A stretch of DNA of 64,000 bases, from positions 501,713 through 565,712 of the forward strand of contig NZ_KB890738.1 of assembly GCF_000373245.1 (NCBI RefSeq), in the 5' to 3' direction. The DNA is from Echinicola pacifica DSM 19836 (lineage in GTDB: Bacteria > Bacteroidota > Bacteroidia > Cytophagales > Cyclobacteriaceae). The position numbers and the translations under genes are program-made. The notes beneath the pieces were generated by a model, which ran no database searches, was not told the DNA's origin, and saw only the letters and a program-made list of their open reading frames with translations. Below, piece after piece: positions 8,363 through 17,424 of this stretch. Within the stretch, counting starts at the first letter, position 1. Each line of letters opens with the position of its first letter.

Positions 8363-10675
8363 CTAATACACCATAAGCTCATCAGCAAATAGAAATCCAT
8401 TATGTGAATTGGTAGCCTTGACCTTGATATACCGGGCCTTCTTATCGATCGCAGTGGTAAAGGGATGAATGATCAGGTCACTATCGGTATCAGGAATGCT
8501 ATGACTGATGATAATCGGCTCAGAGAAATTGCTGCCATCGGTGGAGGTACTGATCTCCAACTGCCCGGGCAGGAAAACTCCCGGCCCTATCAGCTGCATA
8601 AAGGTGATTTTTATTTCATCAATTGATATTTCCTTCTTCAAATCCACGAGAATATCCAAGTCCTTTCCTTCGAAACCCTGCCATTGTCCATCGGAATAGG
8701 TAAAGCCTCCATGGCTGCCATTGACTAGGGTATAGTCCCCTTGGGCGGAGTATTTACTGCTATATTCCGAGAGGTATTGCACCTCGGCACCCACGGCTTT
8801 ATGGTATCCCAATTCTGTTTCTGCCACCGGCCCCATTTCCTTTTCTGAGATTTGAATAGCAGCTTTTATGGTCTGGGTTCCTGCTTCGTAAAATGGCGCT
8901 TGGTACTGTCTGCTATTGATATCAGGCGTACTTCCGTCTGTGGTAAACCGAATAATAGGTTGGTACAGCTCTGAGCTGATGGTTACTAAAGAGGCCTGCC
9001 GGGCAGTATCTGCAAGAGCCGAAACCGTCAAATCTACTGAGGGATGGTAATAGTTGATTCCCTTTCGCTGCAACAAACGGTAATGGCCCTGCAGTCTTTC
9101 AAAGAAGTCTTCCCAATCTTTGGAGGACGATTTTGTCCAGGCAACTTCGGATAAAGCCAGCAAGCGCGGAAAGAGCATATATTCGGCATGTTCCCTGGAG
9201 GGTATATACTCAGTCCATAGATTGGCTTGCACTCCTTTGACCAGCTTCTTTTGGTGAGCCTCGAGGTCCGCAGGAATGGGCTCATAACTATATACTTTCT
9301 CAATAGGCAAAAATCCACCGATGGCTTCTGGCTGCGTGCTCGGATCAGATTGATAGCTGTCAAAATAGCAGTGGCTACCCGGAGTCATGATCACCTCATG
9401 GCCATTCTGCGCAGCCTTCACTCCACCAGAAATGCCCCGCCAGGACATTACCGTGGCTCTGGGTGGAAGCCCTCCTTCCAAGATCTCATCCCAGCCTATA
9501 AGATTTCTTCCATTGGAATTCAGAAATTCCTCTATACGGTGAACACCATAACTTTGAAGCTCTTCTTCATCTTCCAGGTGCTCCTCCTTCATTCTTTTTT
9601 GGCAGTGAGGACATTTTTTCCAAGCACTCTTATTTGCCTCATCTCCTCCGATATGGATGTACTGTGAGGGAAAGATATCCATAACTTCCAATAAGACCTG
9701 CTCAAAAAAATCGAAGGTTGCTTCTTTCCCCATGCAGAATTCACTTTGAGAATACGGCTCTCCGGAGCAAGCGAGCTCAGGGTAAACGGCCAGCACTTCT
9801 TCTGAATGACCGGGAAATTCAATTTCAGGAATAATAGTAATCCCACGCTCCCGGGCATAATCGACCAGCTGCCTTGCGTCTTTTTGAGAATAATACCCAC
9901 CATAGGCTTGAGGATCACCTTCTTCCAGGTATTTCCGACCAGAAGCCCACCAATCTTTCCAGGTATAGTGAGTTCTAAATGCCGCTTGCCCGGTAAGTTT
10001 TGGGAAACTCTTAATTTCCAAACGCCATCCTGGCCCATCCGTCAGGTGCCAATGAAAAGTATTGAGCTGGTAAATAGCCATCATATCAATCATCTTCTCC
10101 AGAAAAGGCATTGGAAAAAAGTGCCTGCTTACATCCAAGTGCATCCCTCTATACTCAAATCGGGGATAATCCTTAATTTTTACCGCTGGCAATATGGAGC
10201 GTTGATCCTGTAATAAGCTTAATTGGACCAGCCTATAAATCGCTCCAGGGAGCACGGAGGCTTTTGATCCCCGAATAGCTATGGTATTCTCCAGCACCTC
10301 AATTTCATAATAGCCCTCCTCCTTCTCAAGGAGTGACTCTTCAATTTTGATGGATATATAAGGCACTTCAGCGGTTAATTGATCCGCTAGGATTATATTA
10401 TTTTCAGCCAATCCCAGACCCTCAGCTAGCAGAATGCCGTGATCTATAAAGTCCTCTGAGGAAACCACAATTTTGGTGTCTGGTAATAGCGTAAAGGAAC
10501 TTTCTCCTCTTTCCATCTCCACCGGCTTAGGGATAAGCGCTAAAGACTGGGAATAGGCTAGGGGCGATATAAATAATAGGCCTAGCAGTAATAACAGACC
10601 AATAAGAATGGGAGAGGACATTCTATTTTTGATAGCGCTTAATAGAGGCTCATTTCTAAAATGAAGATCAATCAT
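8363..10675 (-). CDS. Beta-N-acetylhexosaminidase (GH20) with C-terminal discoidin-like domain
   Basis: Secreted or surface exo-hexosaminidase of 770 residues that would release terminal GlcNAc or GalNAc from glycans. The N-terminal GH20b domain runs to about residue 170. The catalytic barrel has YRGMHLDVSRHFFP, FHWHLTDGPGWRLEI and HIGGDEA, where Asp345-Glu346 is the catalytic pair of substrate-assisted GH20 enzymes. After about 545 comes a chitobiase-type beta-sandwich (IIRFTTDGSTPD) and then an F5/8-type-C-like domain (LPGQLEISTSTDGSNFS, ending FADELMVY). The frame starts at 10675; a second Met at 10621 gives a more typical signal peptide (MSSPILIGLLLLLGLLFI, cleavage near AYSQ) and is likely the true start. 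No lipobox is seen. Substrate specificity is not readable from sequence alone. Confidence 0.93.
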   Translation of the reverse strand: MIDLHFRNEPLLSAIKNRMSSPILIGLLLLLGLLFISPLAYSQSLALIPKPVEMERGESSFTLLPDTKIVVSSEDFIDHGILLAEGLGLAENNIILADQLTAEVPYISIKIEESLLEKEEGYYEIEVLENTIAIRGSKASVLPGAIYRLVQLSLLQDQRSILPAVKIKDYPRFEYRGMHLDVSRHFFPMPFLEKMIDMMAIYQLNTFHWHLTDGPGWRLEIKSFPKLTGQAAFRTHYTWKDWWASGRKYLEEGDPQAYGGYYSQKDARQLVDYARERGITIIPEIEFPGHSEEVLAVYPELACSGEPYSQSEFCMGKEATFDFFEQVLLEVMDIFPSQYIHIGGDEANKSAWKKCPHCQKRMKEEHLEDEEELQSYGVHRIEEFLNSNGRNLIGWDEILEGGLPPRATVMSWRGISGGVKAAQNGHEVIMTPGSHCYFDSYQSDPSTQPEAIGGFLPIEKVYSYEPIPADLEAHQKKLVKGVQANLWTEYIPSREHAEYMLFPRLLALSEVAWTKSSSKDWEDFFERLQGHYRLLQRKGINYYHPSVDLTVSALADTARQASLVTISSELYQPIIRFTTDGSTPDINSRQYQAPFYEAGTQTIKAAIQISEKEMGPVAETELGYHKAVGAEVQYLSEYSSKYSAQGDYTLVNGSHGGFTYSDGQWQGFEGKDLDILVDLKKEISIDEIKITFMQLIGPGVFLPGQLEISTSTDGSNFSEPIIISHSIPDTDSDLIIHPFTTAIDKKARYIKVKATNSHNGFLFADELMVY

Positions 10676-10784
10676 TGAATTTTGGTAGAGTTGATAGTAA
10701 TGTATTATTTACAATAATAGCATATTATTAGGAGGATTAGGGTGGAAAATAATCCGTTTTTGGGGATAGTTATTTTTGCGCCGC

Positions 10785-10826
10785 AAAAAAAAGAGAGACC
10801 AGCCTGTAACAGCTAATCTCTCTCTT
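10785..10826 (-). terminator. Intrinsic terminator after the DUF1254 gene
   Basis: On the minus strand AAGAGAGA (10826-10819) pairs with TCTCTCTT (10798-10791), with a 20-base interior, followed by a run of eight T. It lies about 135 bases after the stop of the 10963-12312 gene. A perfect 17-base palindrome TTTTTGCGCCGCAAAAA (10773-10789) overlaps the T-run. Confidence 0.75.
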
Positions 10827-10962
10827 CTATAGGCAAATGTCAGTTCAAGTAGAAACCAATATTAGGAATCCAAGATCTTCCAATCCTAGTGAAGGCGGCT
10901 AATACCAATCTTTTATATCTATTATTATCGCCTATAAAGGCAAATTTCCGTGAACCAATCTC

Positions 10963-12312
10963 CTATTGCTTTTGGATTGGCGGCACGTAGTAATCACCAC
11001 TTAGCACCTCGGGTTTTGGAACGTAAAACCTATTGGTAAGCGAAAAGTTCTGCCCTTTAGGGGAAGGCAGCCAATTGCTTTTTGGGGCTCCAGCGGGCAA
11101 TTCGGAGGCCAAATACAACTTTAAGGAGCCATCTTTTTCATAGTTAAAATCCATCAAGCTATTGAGGTTATATCGCTGCAGTTCGTTGGGGATCACACGG
11201 AATTCTGGAGTGCTCAGCATTGTAAGGGACCAGAAGGCATTCACATGTTTACTTGGCAGGTCTTCAGGAGCATAATGGATGATATATACGTTATCGCCAT
11301 CGAGAACTTTCTCATCACTGTCCACCGAGGCGGTATAATACACCACTTCCGAAGAGGAATTCCACCAAATCCCACCAAAGTTTACCAGTGCATGAAACCA
11401 GATGTCTTCTCCGATGGAAAGGTATTCGCGGGTGCTGGACCATCCTCCACGCTTGTCGCCGTATGTATTTAGAAAATTTCCAAAGGCGGGGAAGGCTTTT
11501 TCAGCAATAATTTTTGAAACCATTTCTTTATTTTCTGCACTTTGAGACACAAATTTAGCTACTTCCAAGGCCTCTTCTTGATATTTTTGACCATGTGGAT
11601 TAGAATCTGGGGCACTGTCAAATACCTCCCTCAGTAGTTTCTCCTCAAATATCTCCGCACGGATTAGCTCTGTATTGGTAAACTCAGGAATCGCTATAGC
11701 AGGCGCTATGATGGGATTACCAAGAGGGCTGACCTTAAAAGCCTTTTGTAGGGCGATGGCGGCGGTTTTATCCTTTTTCAGCTCCACTCTAGCCAGCATT
11801 TTCGCTTTTTTGGAAGGGATATCCAAGCGCAAGGCTCCTTCGGGTATCTCCACATTTGAGCCCTTCAATGCAATGACATATTTGCCATAGGGATGGTCCG
11901 GAAAATTGCGCTCATTAACATTATAGATGATCTCAGCCCATTCATCCATAATCTGAGCCGTATAGTATCGTCCTTCAATTTTTGGGATCTCGAGCAGGAC
12001 CGCATTATTTTCATCCACGGCAAACCAGGTTTCTAAATAAGCAACGTCCAAATTTGGATTCACAAACTCTGCCCGCCCAGGCTCATTGAATTTTATACGA
12101 TTATAATCAACATTCTCTTCAGCGATATCAATATTCTCCTGGCGGATCACCAAAAACCTCGACAAGGAATAGATATAGCTTTCGATAATCTGCTCCTCTG
12201 AGGGAGTTTCCAGGTGCTCGGAGCTGGTACTTTCTGTAGTGGAATTCTCAGATTTACAGGAAAAAAATCCCATAAAAAATAATGCTAGTATTACCTTATA
12301 GCTGGTTTTCAT
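10963..12312 (-). CDS. DUF1254/DUF1214 domain lipoprotein
   Basis: A 449-residue predicted lipoprotein (signal MKTSYKVILALFFMGFFSC, Cys19) with a Ser/Thr/Glu-rich linker to about residue 40. The first domain (about 60-200; NRIKFNEPGRAEFVNPNLDV, LEIPKIEGRYYTAQIMDEWAE) matches DUF1254, and the last (about 315-430; YIIHYAPEDLPSKHVNAFWSLTMLS, RYNLNSL) matches DUF1214. The two usually occur together in secreted proteins of unknown activity. The gene stands alone with its own promoter (12396-12427) and terminator (10785-10826), so it is a single-gene transcription unit. Function not established. Confidence 0.88.
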   Translation of the reverse strand: MKTSYKVILALFFMGFFSCKSENSTTESTSSEHLETPSEEQIIESYIYSLSRFLVIRQENIDIAEENVDYNRIKFNEPGRAEFVNPNLDVAYLETWFAVDENNAVLLEIPKIEGRYYTAQIMDEWAEIIYNVNERNFPDHPYGKYVIALKGSNVEIPEGALRLDIPSKKAKMLARVELKKDKTAAIALQKAFKVSPLGNPIIAPAIAIPEFTNTELIRAEIFEEKLLREVFDSAPDSNPHGQKYQEEALEVAKFVSQSAENKEMVSKIIAEKAFPAFGNFLNTYGDKRGGWSSTREYLSIGEDIWFHALVNFGGIWWNSSSEVVYYTASVDSDEKVLDGDNVYIIHYAPEDLPSKHVNAFWSLTMLSTPEFRVIPNELQRYNLNSLMDFNYEKDGSLKLYLASELPAGAPKSNWLPSPKGQNFSLTNRFYVPKPEVLSGDYYVPPIQKQ

Positions 12313-12395
12313 CTTTAATAATTATATAGTGTTAGGTGTATTCTAAAATAACAGGCTCAAATGCTAAATATAAGGGCCATGTATATGTTTTTCAC

Positions 12396-12427
12396 CAAAA
12401 ATAGGTAAACCTTGACTCTGTTACAAA
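12396..12427 (-). promoter_or_regulatory. Bacteroidota-type promoter of the DUF1254 gene
   Basis: Read on the minus strand, TTTG (12427-12424) is followed after 20 bases by TATTTTTG (12403-12396), which fits the TTTG-N19-21-TAnnTTTG consensus of the primary sigma factor in Bacteroidota. The predicted leader is about 75 bases. Confidence 0.7.
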
Positions 12428-12650
12428 TGAGAACTAGAAGGGATTTGTTTTGTCTTTAGTCCTAAAAACAAATATAATAAGGAATTATTATATATAAATT
12501 CTATGAAATGGGATCAATGGAAGGCACTTACCTAGAGAATTACGGGGGCTAATTTCCCTACGCACATCAACCTAACGATGGAACCCAGCAGGTATAAAAA
12601 CCCTATCGACAACTGAAAAAAACTCCTAAGGTTTTGGCTGATTAAATCAA

Positions 12651-12677
12651 TTGCAGACAAAATTCCTTCTATTTTTG
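12651..12677 (+). promoter_or_regulatory. Candidate promoter of mtgA
   Basis: TTG at 12651-12653 and TATTTTTG at 12670-12677 resemble the Bacteroidota -33/-7 elements, with a spacer slightly shorter than usual. Transcription would begin near 12684, which means translation must start at 12699 and not at the upstream ATG at 12651. Confidence 0.5.
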
Positions 12678-12698
12678 CAGGAGGAATACCCTTATTTT

Positions 12699-13391
12699 AT
12701 GAAAAAACTCTTCCGCTTCATTGGCAGGTTGCTGCTTTGGTTTTTTGGTATCACCATTGGCATGACGCTGGTATTACGATTCGTGCCCGTGTACTTCACA
12801 CCGCTGATGGCTATCCGCCTGGTGGAAGGGCCAGCGAATGAAAAAAGCGACCGGCAGTTTAAGAAGGATTGGGTGCCACTGGAGGAGATCTCTCAGCATC
12901 TGGTACAGGCAGTGGTGGCCTCAGAAGACCAAAAATTCCTTGATCATAATGGCTTCGACATGGATGCCATAAAGGAGGCAATAGAGGGAAACCAGTCTGG
13001 AAAAAGGCTGCGTGGTGGAAGTACTATAACGAATCAAACTGCCAAAAATGTTTTTTTATGGCCTGGCAGAAATTACTTAAGAAAGGGTCTGGAAGCCTAT
13101 TTTACCGTTCTTATAGAATTCATATGGTCCAAAGAAAGGATTATGGAAGTCTATCTAAACGTCATCGAAATGGGAGATGGGATCTATGGAGCGGAGGCTG
13201 CGGCACAGGCGTTTTATAAGAAGCCTGCGGCAAAGCTAAGCCGTCAGGAGGCGGCGATGATAGCGGCAGTATTACCCAATCCACTGCGCTGGTCCCCAGC
13301 CAAACCTACTGCCTATAACCAAAAAAGACAAGCCTGGATCCTCAGGAATATGAATAACCTGGCACCGGTAAAATTTGACACCGCCAAATAA
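12699..13391 (+). CDS. mtgA: Monofunctional biosynthetic peptidoglycan transglycosylase
   Basis: GT51 glycosyltransferase of 230 residues that polymerises lipid II into glycan strands at the inner membrane. One membrane anchor (about residues 7-30) is followed by the catalytic domain with the GT51 motifs in order: ASEDQKFLDHNGFD, where Glu76 is the expected catalytic base, GGSTITNQTAKNVFLW, and KERIMEVYLNVIEMGDGIYGAEAAA. No transpeptidase domain follows, and the length is normal for MtgA. The frame is open from 12651, but 12699 (MKKLFRFIGR) gives the standard N-terminus and lies just after a promoter-like element. An AGGAGGA at 12679-12685 is 13 bases from this start, which is far for a ribosome site. 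It stands alone and converges with the dGTPase gene. Confidence 0.95.
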   Translation: MKKLFRFIGRLLLWFFGITIGMTLVLRFVPVYFTPLMAIRLVEGPANEKSDRQFKKDWVPLEEISQHLVQAVVASEDQKFLDHNGFDMDAIKEAIEGNQSGKRLRGGSTITNQTAKNVFLWPGRNYLRKGLEAYFTVLIEFIWSKERIMEVYLNVIEMGDGIYGAEAAAQAFYKKPAAKLSRQEAAMIAAVLPNPLRWSPAKPTAYNQKRQAWILRNMNNLAPVKFDTAK

Positions 13392-13419
13392 CGAGCTAAG
13401 CACAATAGCCAGTTCCTGA

Positions 13420-14772
13420 TCAGGTGCCTGGCAAAGCGATTCCTTTCACCTTTCGGTAAAGAGACAAGGCATATTTGTCAGTCATTCCACTGACAAAATC
13501 AGTCAGCTTACGCAGCAATAAATAAGGCATGGGCAGTTCATGTTTAGGAAGAAAATTCTCTGGCAGCAATCGTAGGATGCTTTTATCCTTACCCGAAAAC
13601 TGGTCCTGCTCAAAATACTTATGGTAAAGAGCGAGGGAGAAAACCTCCAGCAAGCCTTCCAAAACCTGAAATCCTGCCGCTTCTTTTTCTAATACCGGCT
13701 GGGATCTGTAAATTTTCTTCACCGACATGGAGGTAATCCTTTCAAGTATTTCTGCCGAAGGGATCACATCAGTCAAGGCCTGGTCAAATTCCCCCAGGAG
13801 CATTTTCTCTTCATGCTCACAAAATGCCTCCACTGCCTCACCGATAAGCTGACCAATGGCCATAGCCCGCAAAATAGCCAATTTCTGGCTCGAGGTCTCC
13901 AGCGCATCTAGCTTTTCGGCGTCAAATCTATCTCCTATAATACCTGCTAATAGCTGAATCACATCCTTCAAAGAGACGAGTCCAAGGGTACAGCCGTCCT
14001 CCAGGTCGATGATGCTATAGCAGATATCATCGGCTGCTTCCACCAAGAAAGCCAAAGGATGCCTCAACCAGCAGTTTTCGGCAATTTCGGGAATCCCCAG
14101 TAGGGTAGCCAAATTGCGATAGTCCTGTTTTTGATCGCAGAAAAAGCCAAACTTCTTATGGCTTCTTCTTTTAGGTAATTTTTCCTTGACAAAAGAAGGG
14201 CGAGGATATTTGGTAAATGCCGCAAGGGTGGCATAGGAAAGCTGCAGTCCATTGGTCTTCTCCAATAGCATCCTGAATCCCTGTGCATTTCCTTCAAAGG
14301 CCACCATATCGGCCCATTCACCCACCTGAAGGTGACTTTCCCAAAGCCTTCCCGCTGGATGATATTTAAAAAAATCAGAAATGGCATCCTCCCCAGCATG
14401 GCCAAAAGGAGGGTTTCCAATATCATGCGTCAATGCCGCTGCCGCCACAATAGCACCGATATCGTAGCTACTGACCCCCTTTTGCTCCAAATCAGGATAT
14501 TTCTTCAATAAATATTCTCCGGCTGACTTGCCTAGTGACCTGCCCACACTTGATACCTCCAGACTATGCGTAAGGCGAGTATGTACAAAATCAAGCTCAG
14601 GCAATGGGAATACCTGCGTCTTATCCTGGAGATTACGAAAAGGAGCTGAAAATATTACCCGATCATAGTCCCGCTCAAACTCGCTTCGATACGGGTTGGA
14701 ATTGGCAATAACACCCTTTTTGAGGTCTCCACGACCCGATTGTAGCAATTTTTCCCATTTCATCATCCCCAA
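13420..14772 (-). CDS. dgt: Deoxyguanosinetriphosphate triphosphohydrolase (dGTPase)
   Basis: HD-domain dNTP triphosphohydrolase of 450 residues, cutting dGTP to deoxyguanosine and triphosphate. The N-terminus carries YRSEFERDYDRVIFSAPFRNLQDKTQV and FVHTRLTHSLEVS (His69), the metal-binding HD pair is in LTHDIGNPPFGHAGED (His116-Asp117), and AADDICYSIIDLEDG supplies the later Asp. These are the standard features of the dGTPase family, and the length is normal. The first Met is at 14772; Met3 and Met4 (MKWEKLL from 14763) are equally possible. It is a stand-alone housekeeping gene converging with mtgA. Confidence 0.95.
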   Translation of the reverse strand: MGMMKWEKLLQSGRGDLKKGVIANSNPYRSEFERDYDRVIFSAPFRNLQDKTQVFPLPELDFVHTRLTHSLEVSSVGRSLGKSAGEYLLKKYPDLEQKGVSSYDIGAIVAAAALTHDIGNPPFGHAGEDAISDFFKYHPAGRLWESHLQVGEWADMVAFEGNAQGFRMLLEKTNGLQLSYATLAAFTKYPRPSFVKEKLPKRRSHKKFGFFCDQKQDYRNLATLLGIPEIAENCWLRHPLAFLVEAADDICYSIIDLEDGCTLGLVSLKDVIQLLAGIIGDRFDAEKLDALETSSQKLAILRAMAIGQLIGEAVEAFCEHEEKMLLGEFDQALTDVIPSAEILERITSMSVKKIYRSQPVLEKEAAGFQVLEGLLEVFSLALYHKYFEQDQFSGKDKSILRLLPENFLPKHELPMPYLLLRKLTDFVSGMTDKYALSLYRKVKGIALPGT

Positions 14773-14959
14773 AATTAAGAATAGCTCCCTAATTATGGCC
14801 TATTATCCGCACATTTTGTCCCCTTTTCATTCTCATTATCCATTCCCAATACCCCAAAAAGGTGGGCGAGGAGCGCTAATACTGCCTTTTTCCTTAAAAA
14901 AAGACTTATTTATACAATATTTTTGATTAAGTTTACATAGTTCTGAAAATAATTATAAA

Positions 14960-16018
14960 ATGAAATACAGCCTACTTCTCGCTTTCTGCTTTATCATTTC
15001 CGCCTCTTACGGTCAAGCCCTAGAAGATCGACAACATTATGTGGCATTTAGGACCGATGTGGATTTGGAAATGGATGGATTCCTAGACGAAGCCGACTGG
15101 GAGAAAGCCGAATGGTCCAATCTATTCGTCGATATCGAAGGCGATAAAAAGCCAGCACCGCTTCAGGATACCCGCTTGAAGATGCTGTGGGATGATGAAA
15201 ACCTATATATAGGAGTGTGGATGGAGGAATCAGACCTCTGGGCGACCTATACCGAAAGAGAATCGGTGATCTTTCATGAAAATGATATTGAGGTGTTTAT
15301 CGATCCTGATGGAGATACCCACAATTATTACGAATTGGAGATTAATGCACTGGGCACCGAATGGGATCTGATGCTAACCAAGCCCTACAGGAATCTCGGC
15401 TCGCCGATCAATGGCTGGAATATCAATGGATTTGAGAAAGGCATCCAGTTATTTGGAACACTAAACGACCCTAGCGATAGAGACAGTTGCTGGACTGTGG
15501 AGATGGCCATTCCCTGGAAGGCACTTTCGCAAAGTGGCCCCAGCTTCGCCATCCCCAAAGATGGTCAGCAATGGCGCATCAACTTCAGCCGGGTCCAATG
15601 GCAGCTGGCCGTAGAAGATGGAAAATATATAAAGAAGATCAACCCTGCCACCGGAAAGTCCTTTCCAGAATACAACTGGGTATGGTCAGCTCAAGGCCAT
15701 ATCAATATGCATTTGCCTGAGTATTGGGGCTATTTGCAGTTTGCGGATCAGCCAGTAGGGGGAAATCAAGAATATACCCCCGATCCAGATAGCCCAATCC
15801 AGGAAGCCTTGCGAGAATTATACGGACTACAAGCTGAATACCTCGCCGCCAAGGGTCATTATGCCACAAGCCTCAAGGAACTTCCTGGTGGAAGCAAATA
15901 CAAGAAATGGAATCCCTCCTTCGAGGTGAGCCAAACACGCTTCAAAATGGCGATCGACTCCAGTCAGCCAGATAAAAAATGGTATATCACAGAAGACTCT
16001 AGAATTTGGAGAAAGTAG
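14960..16018 (+). CDS. Secreted family 9-like carbohydrate-binding protein
   Basis: A 352-residue protein with a signal peptide (MKYSLLLAFCFIISASYGQ) and a CBM9-like beta-sandwich over about residues 30-255. Visible features include the MDGFLDEADWEKAEWSNLF start, LKMLWDDENLYIGVWMEE, the metal and ligand strand IFHENDIEVFIDPDGD, YYELEINALGTEWDL, and SCWTVEMAIPWKAL. Such proteins bind sugars, sometimes glycan ends, in secreted xylanases; this stand-alone form is common in Bacteroidota and has no proven activity. The last 90 residues (LRELYGLQAEYLAAKGHYATSL onward) form a separate, charged tail. A -7-like element TATTTTTG lies at 14928-14935, but no clear -33 box is seen. Confidence 0.85.
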   Translation: MKYSLLLAFCFIISASYGQALEDRQHYVAFRTDVDLEMDGFLDEADWEKAEWSNLFVDIEGDKKPAPLQDTRLKMLWDDENLYIGVWMEESDLWATYTERESVIFHENDIEVFIDPDGDTHNYYELEINALGTEWDLMLTKPYRNLGSPINGWNINGFEKGIQLFGTLNDPSDRDSCWTVEMAIPWKALSQSGPSFAIPKDGQQWRINFSRVQWQLAVEDGKYIKKINPATGKSFPEYNWVWSAQGHINMHLPEYWGYLQFADQPVGGNQEYTPDPDSPIQEALRELYGLQAEYLAAKGHYATSLKELPGGSKYKKWNPSFEVSQTRFKMAIDSSQPDKKWYITEDSRIWRK

Positions 16019-16172
16019 GGGCCTCGGGCTTAGGCTTTGGAAACCGACTGAGGCCATTGCCAGGTGACCCTAATGGGCTAAGGTTGTGAAAAAATTCTAA
16101 ATCCTAAGCATATTCCTGAATGGACTTATTTATATAACTAAAATACAATTTATTGCTTGTGCTAAAATCTAT

Positions 16173-16200
16173 TTTGGCCCGACAGGGCCGTATCAGCCAA
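16173..16200 (-). repeat. Short repeated hairpin element, copy 1
   Basis: Read on the minus strand this is GGCTGATACGGCCCTGTCGG followed by GCCAAAAT. It is closely similar to GCTGAGGCCCTGACGGGC followed by AAAAT at 24432-24453. Both are in gaps between genes and form a small GC-rich hairpin, as REP-like elements do. With only two copies seen, this is tentative. Confidence 0.35.
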
Positions 16201-16387
16201 GGAATCAAAAGGTACATTGTACTAAATAAGTGAATCGATTTTAATGTTGACTTGAAATTAGAATATATTGAATTGTAAGGTGAACTGTGGATTTTTGGTT
16301 GTAAAAAGATGATTTTTGGCATGCTTATTGGAAAAATCACTGTGAAACTAAACCAATTATTTTTCTTACAGTCCTTTGAAAGAAAGC

Positions 16388-16423
16388 AAAGCCATTAGCA
16401 AAACTGCTAATGGCTTTTTTTTT
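16388..16423 (+). terminator. Strong intrinsic terminator
   Basis: AAAGCCATTAGCA (16388-16400) pairs fully with TGCTAATGGCTTT (16405-16417) around an AAAC loop, followed by a T-run to 16423. The stem is followed by T but preceded by only three A, so it points to the plus strand. It is distant from the CBM9-like gene it would serve. Confidence 0.8.
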
Positions 16424-16600
16424 GGCTTATGGATATATGGGAGGGGATAAGCGCAGAAGCAATAGGGCAGAAGGATAGGGTAAGCAGGATCAACTATCCT
16501 GTAAATGGCACTTTTTTATAATTCATGAACATTGTACAGCCATATTTAAATGAAATCCTTCTTGAAATCATTACTTTTGCTATAATATAAATGTGAGTAG

Positions 16601-17413
16601 ATGCTGAAAGTAAAAAACCTTATCTTATTTCTCCTCCTCTCAGTGACTCTGGGCGCCTGTCTGGATGGCGATGCCAACCAAAAATCGTCCTTGGTCAATG
16701 TGTATATTACCGATGCGCCGGGAGACTTCGACGAGGTGTACCTGGAGCTCAAGCGTGTGGAAGTATTCGTGCAAAATTCAAATCGAGGTGGTGATGATGC
16801 CTGGGTATCCTTATACTATATCCCCCTCAGTAATGTGGTCAATATAAGTGCATTGGTAAACGGCTCACAGCTGATATTAGGAAGATCTGAATTGCCCCTG
16901 GGCAAAATCACTCAAATAAAGCTGGTCTTCGGAGATGAGCAATACCTGGTGCTCGATGAGGAGCCACTCAGCCTAGTATGGGAAGACCCGAGCGAGATGG
17001 AATACATCATCGATGTGGACTATACACTGGAAGGCGGCCGCTCTTATGATATAGTATTGGACATTGACTTGGCGAGATCCATCACTGACTCCGACCAAGA
17101 GGAGGTATATTTATTCTCTCCTAAAATCCGAAGTTTCGAGACGGGCTCGATCGCCGCCATCTCTGGTACGGTGAGCCCTCTGGCCGCCCAGCCTTATATC
17201 TACGCTATCCTCGGCGAAGACTCCATCTCCACCCTGACCGATGACAGTGGCAATTTTCTGTTCAACGGCCTGGAGGCGGGAGACTATGCGATATATATTA
17301 ATCCCCGAGCCCCCTATCAGGACAGTTTATTTACAGTCACCGCCAAGATCGACTCGGTAACGGTGATAGAAACCATCCTACTGCCAGAAATCCAAGAAGA
17401 GATATTACCCTAA
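16601..17413 (+). CDS. DUF4382 lipoprotein with C-terminal carboxypeptidase-like domain
   Basis: A 270-residue predicted lipoprotein (lipobox LGAC, Cys20). Residues about 30-175 match DUF4382: VNVYITDAPGDFDEVYLELKRVEVF and LPLGKITQIKLVFGDEQYLVL. The last 85 residues form a small beta-sandwich of the carboxypeptidase regulatory type (ISGTVSPLAAQPYIYAI, LTDDSGNFLFNGLEAGDYAIYI). Such proteins are common in Bacteroidota envelopes and have no known activity. Only 11 bases separate its stop from ribD, so the two are probably cotranscribed, although no functional link is evident. The start at 16601 gives a regular lipoprotein signal. Confidence 0.85.
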   Translation: MLKVKNLILFLLLSVTLGACLDGDANQKSSLVNVYITDAPGDFDEVYLELKRVEVFVQNSNRGGDDAWVSLYYIPLSNVVNISALVNGSQLILGRSELPLGKITQIKLVFGDEQYLVLDEEPLSLVWEDPSEMEYIIDVDYTLEGGRSYDIVLDIDLARSITDSDQEEVYLFSPKIRSFETGSIAAISGTVSPLAAQPYIYAILGEDSISTLTDDSGNFLFNGLEAGDYAIYINPRAPYQDSLFTVTAKIDSVTVIETILLPEIQEEILP

Positions 17414-17424
17414 AACCGCCAATA

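Larger units (their letters stand above)
12313..12698. other. Divergent intergenic region between the DUF1254 gene and mtgA
   Basis: The region holds the minus-strand promoter annotated separately and, close to mtgA, a plus-strand -7 element TATTTTTG at 12670-12677 with TTG at 12651-12653 (16-base spacer). No further gene is seen. Confidence 0.5.
16019..16600. other. Intergenic region with a repeat-like hairpin and a terminator
   Basis: No gene is supported here; the 78-codon minus frame at 16104-16340 has no protein-like features. The region carries a small hairpin GGCCC-GACA-GGGCC (16176-16189) whose surroundings resemble those of a hairpin at 24437-24448, and a strong plus-strand terminator at 16388-16423, more than 360 bases after the nearest upstream stop. 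That distance leaves room for an unannotated RNA or a long 3' end. TACTTTTG at 16572-16579 is a possible -7 element for the next gene. Confidence 0.45.

Noticed and set aside
12679-12685. AGGAGGA as ribosome binding site of mtgA
   Set aside because: It is 13 bases from the start codon and the predicted transcription start falls at about the same place; Bacteroidota rarely rely on such sites.
16104-16340. 78-codon minus-strand frame after the CBM9-like gene
   Set aside because: No protein-like pattern; it overlaps the repeat-like hairpin.
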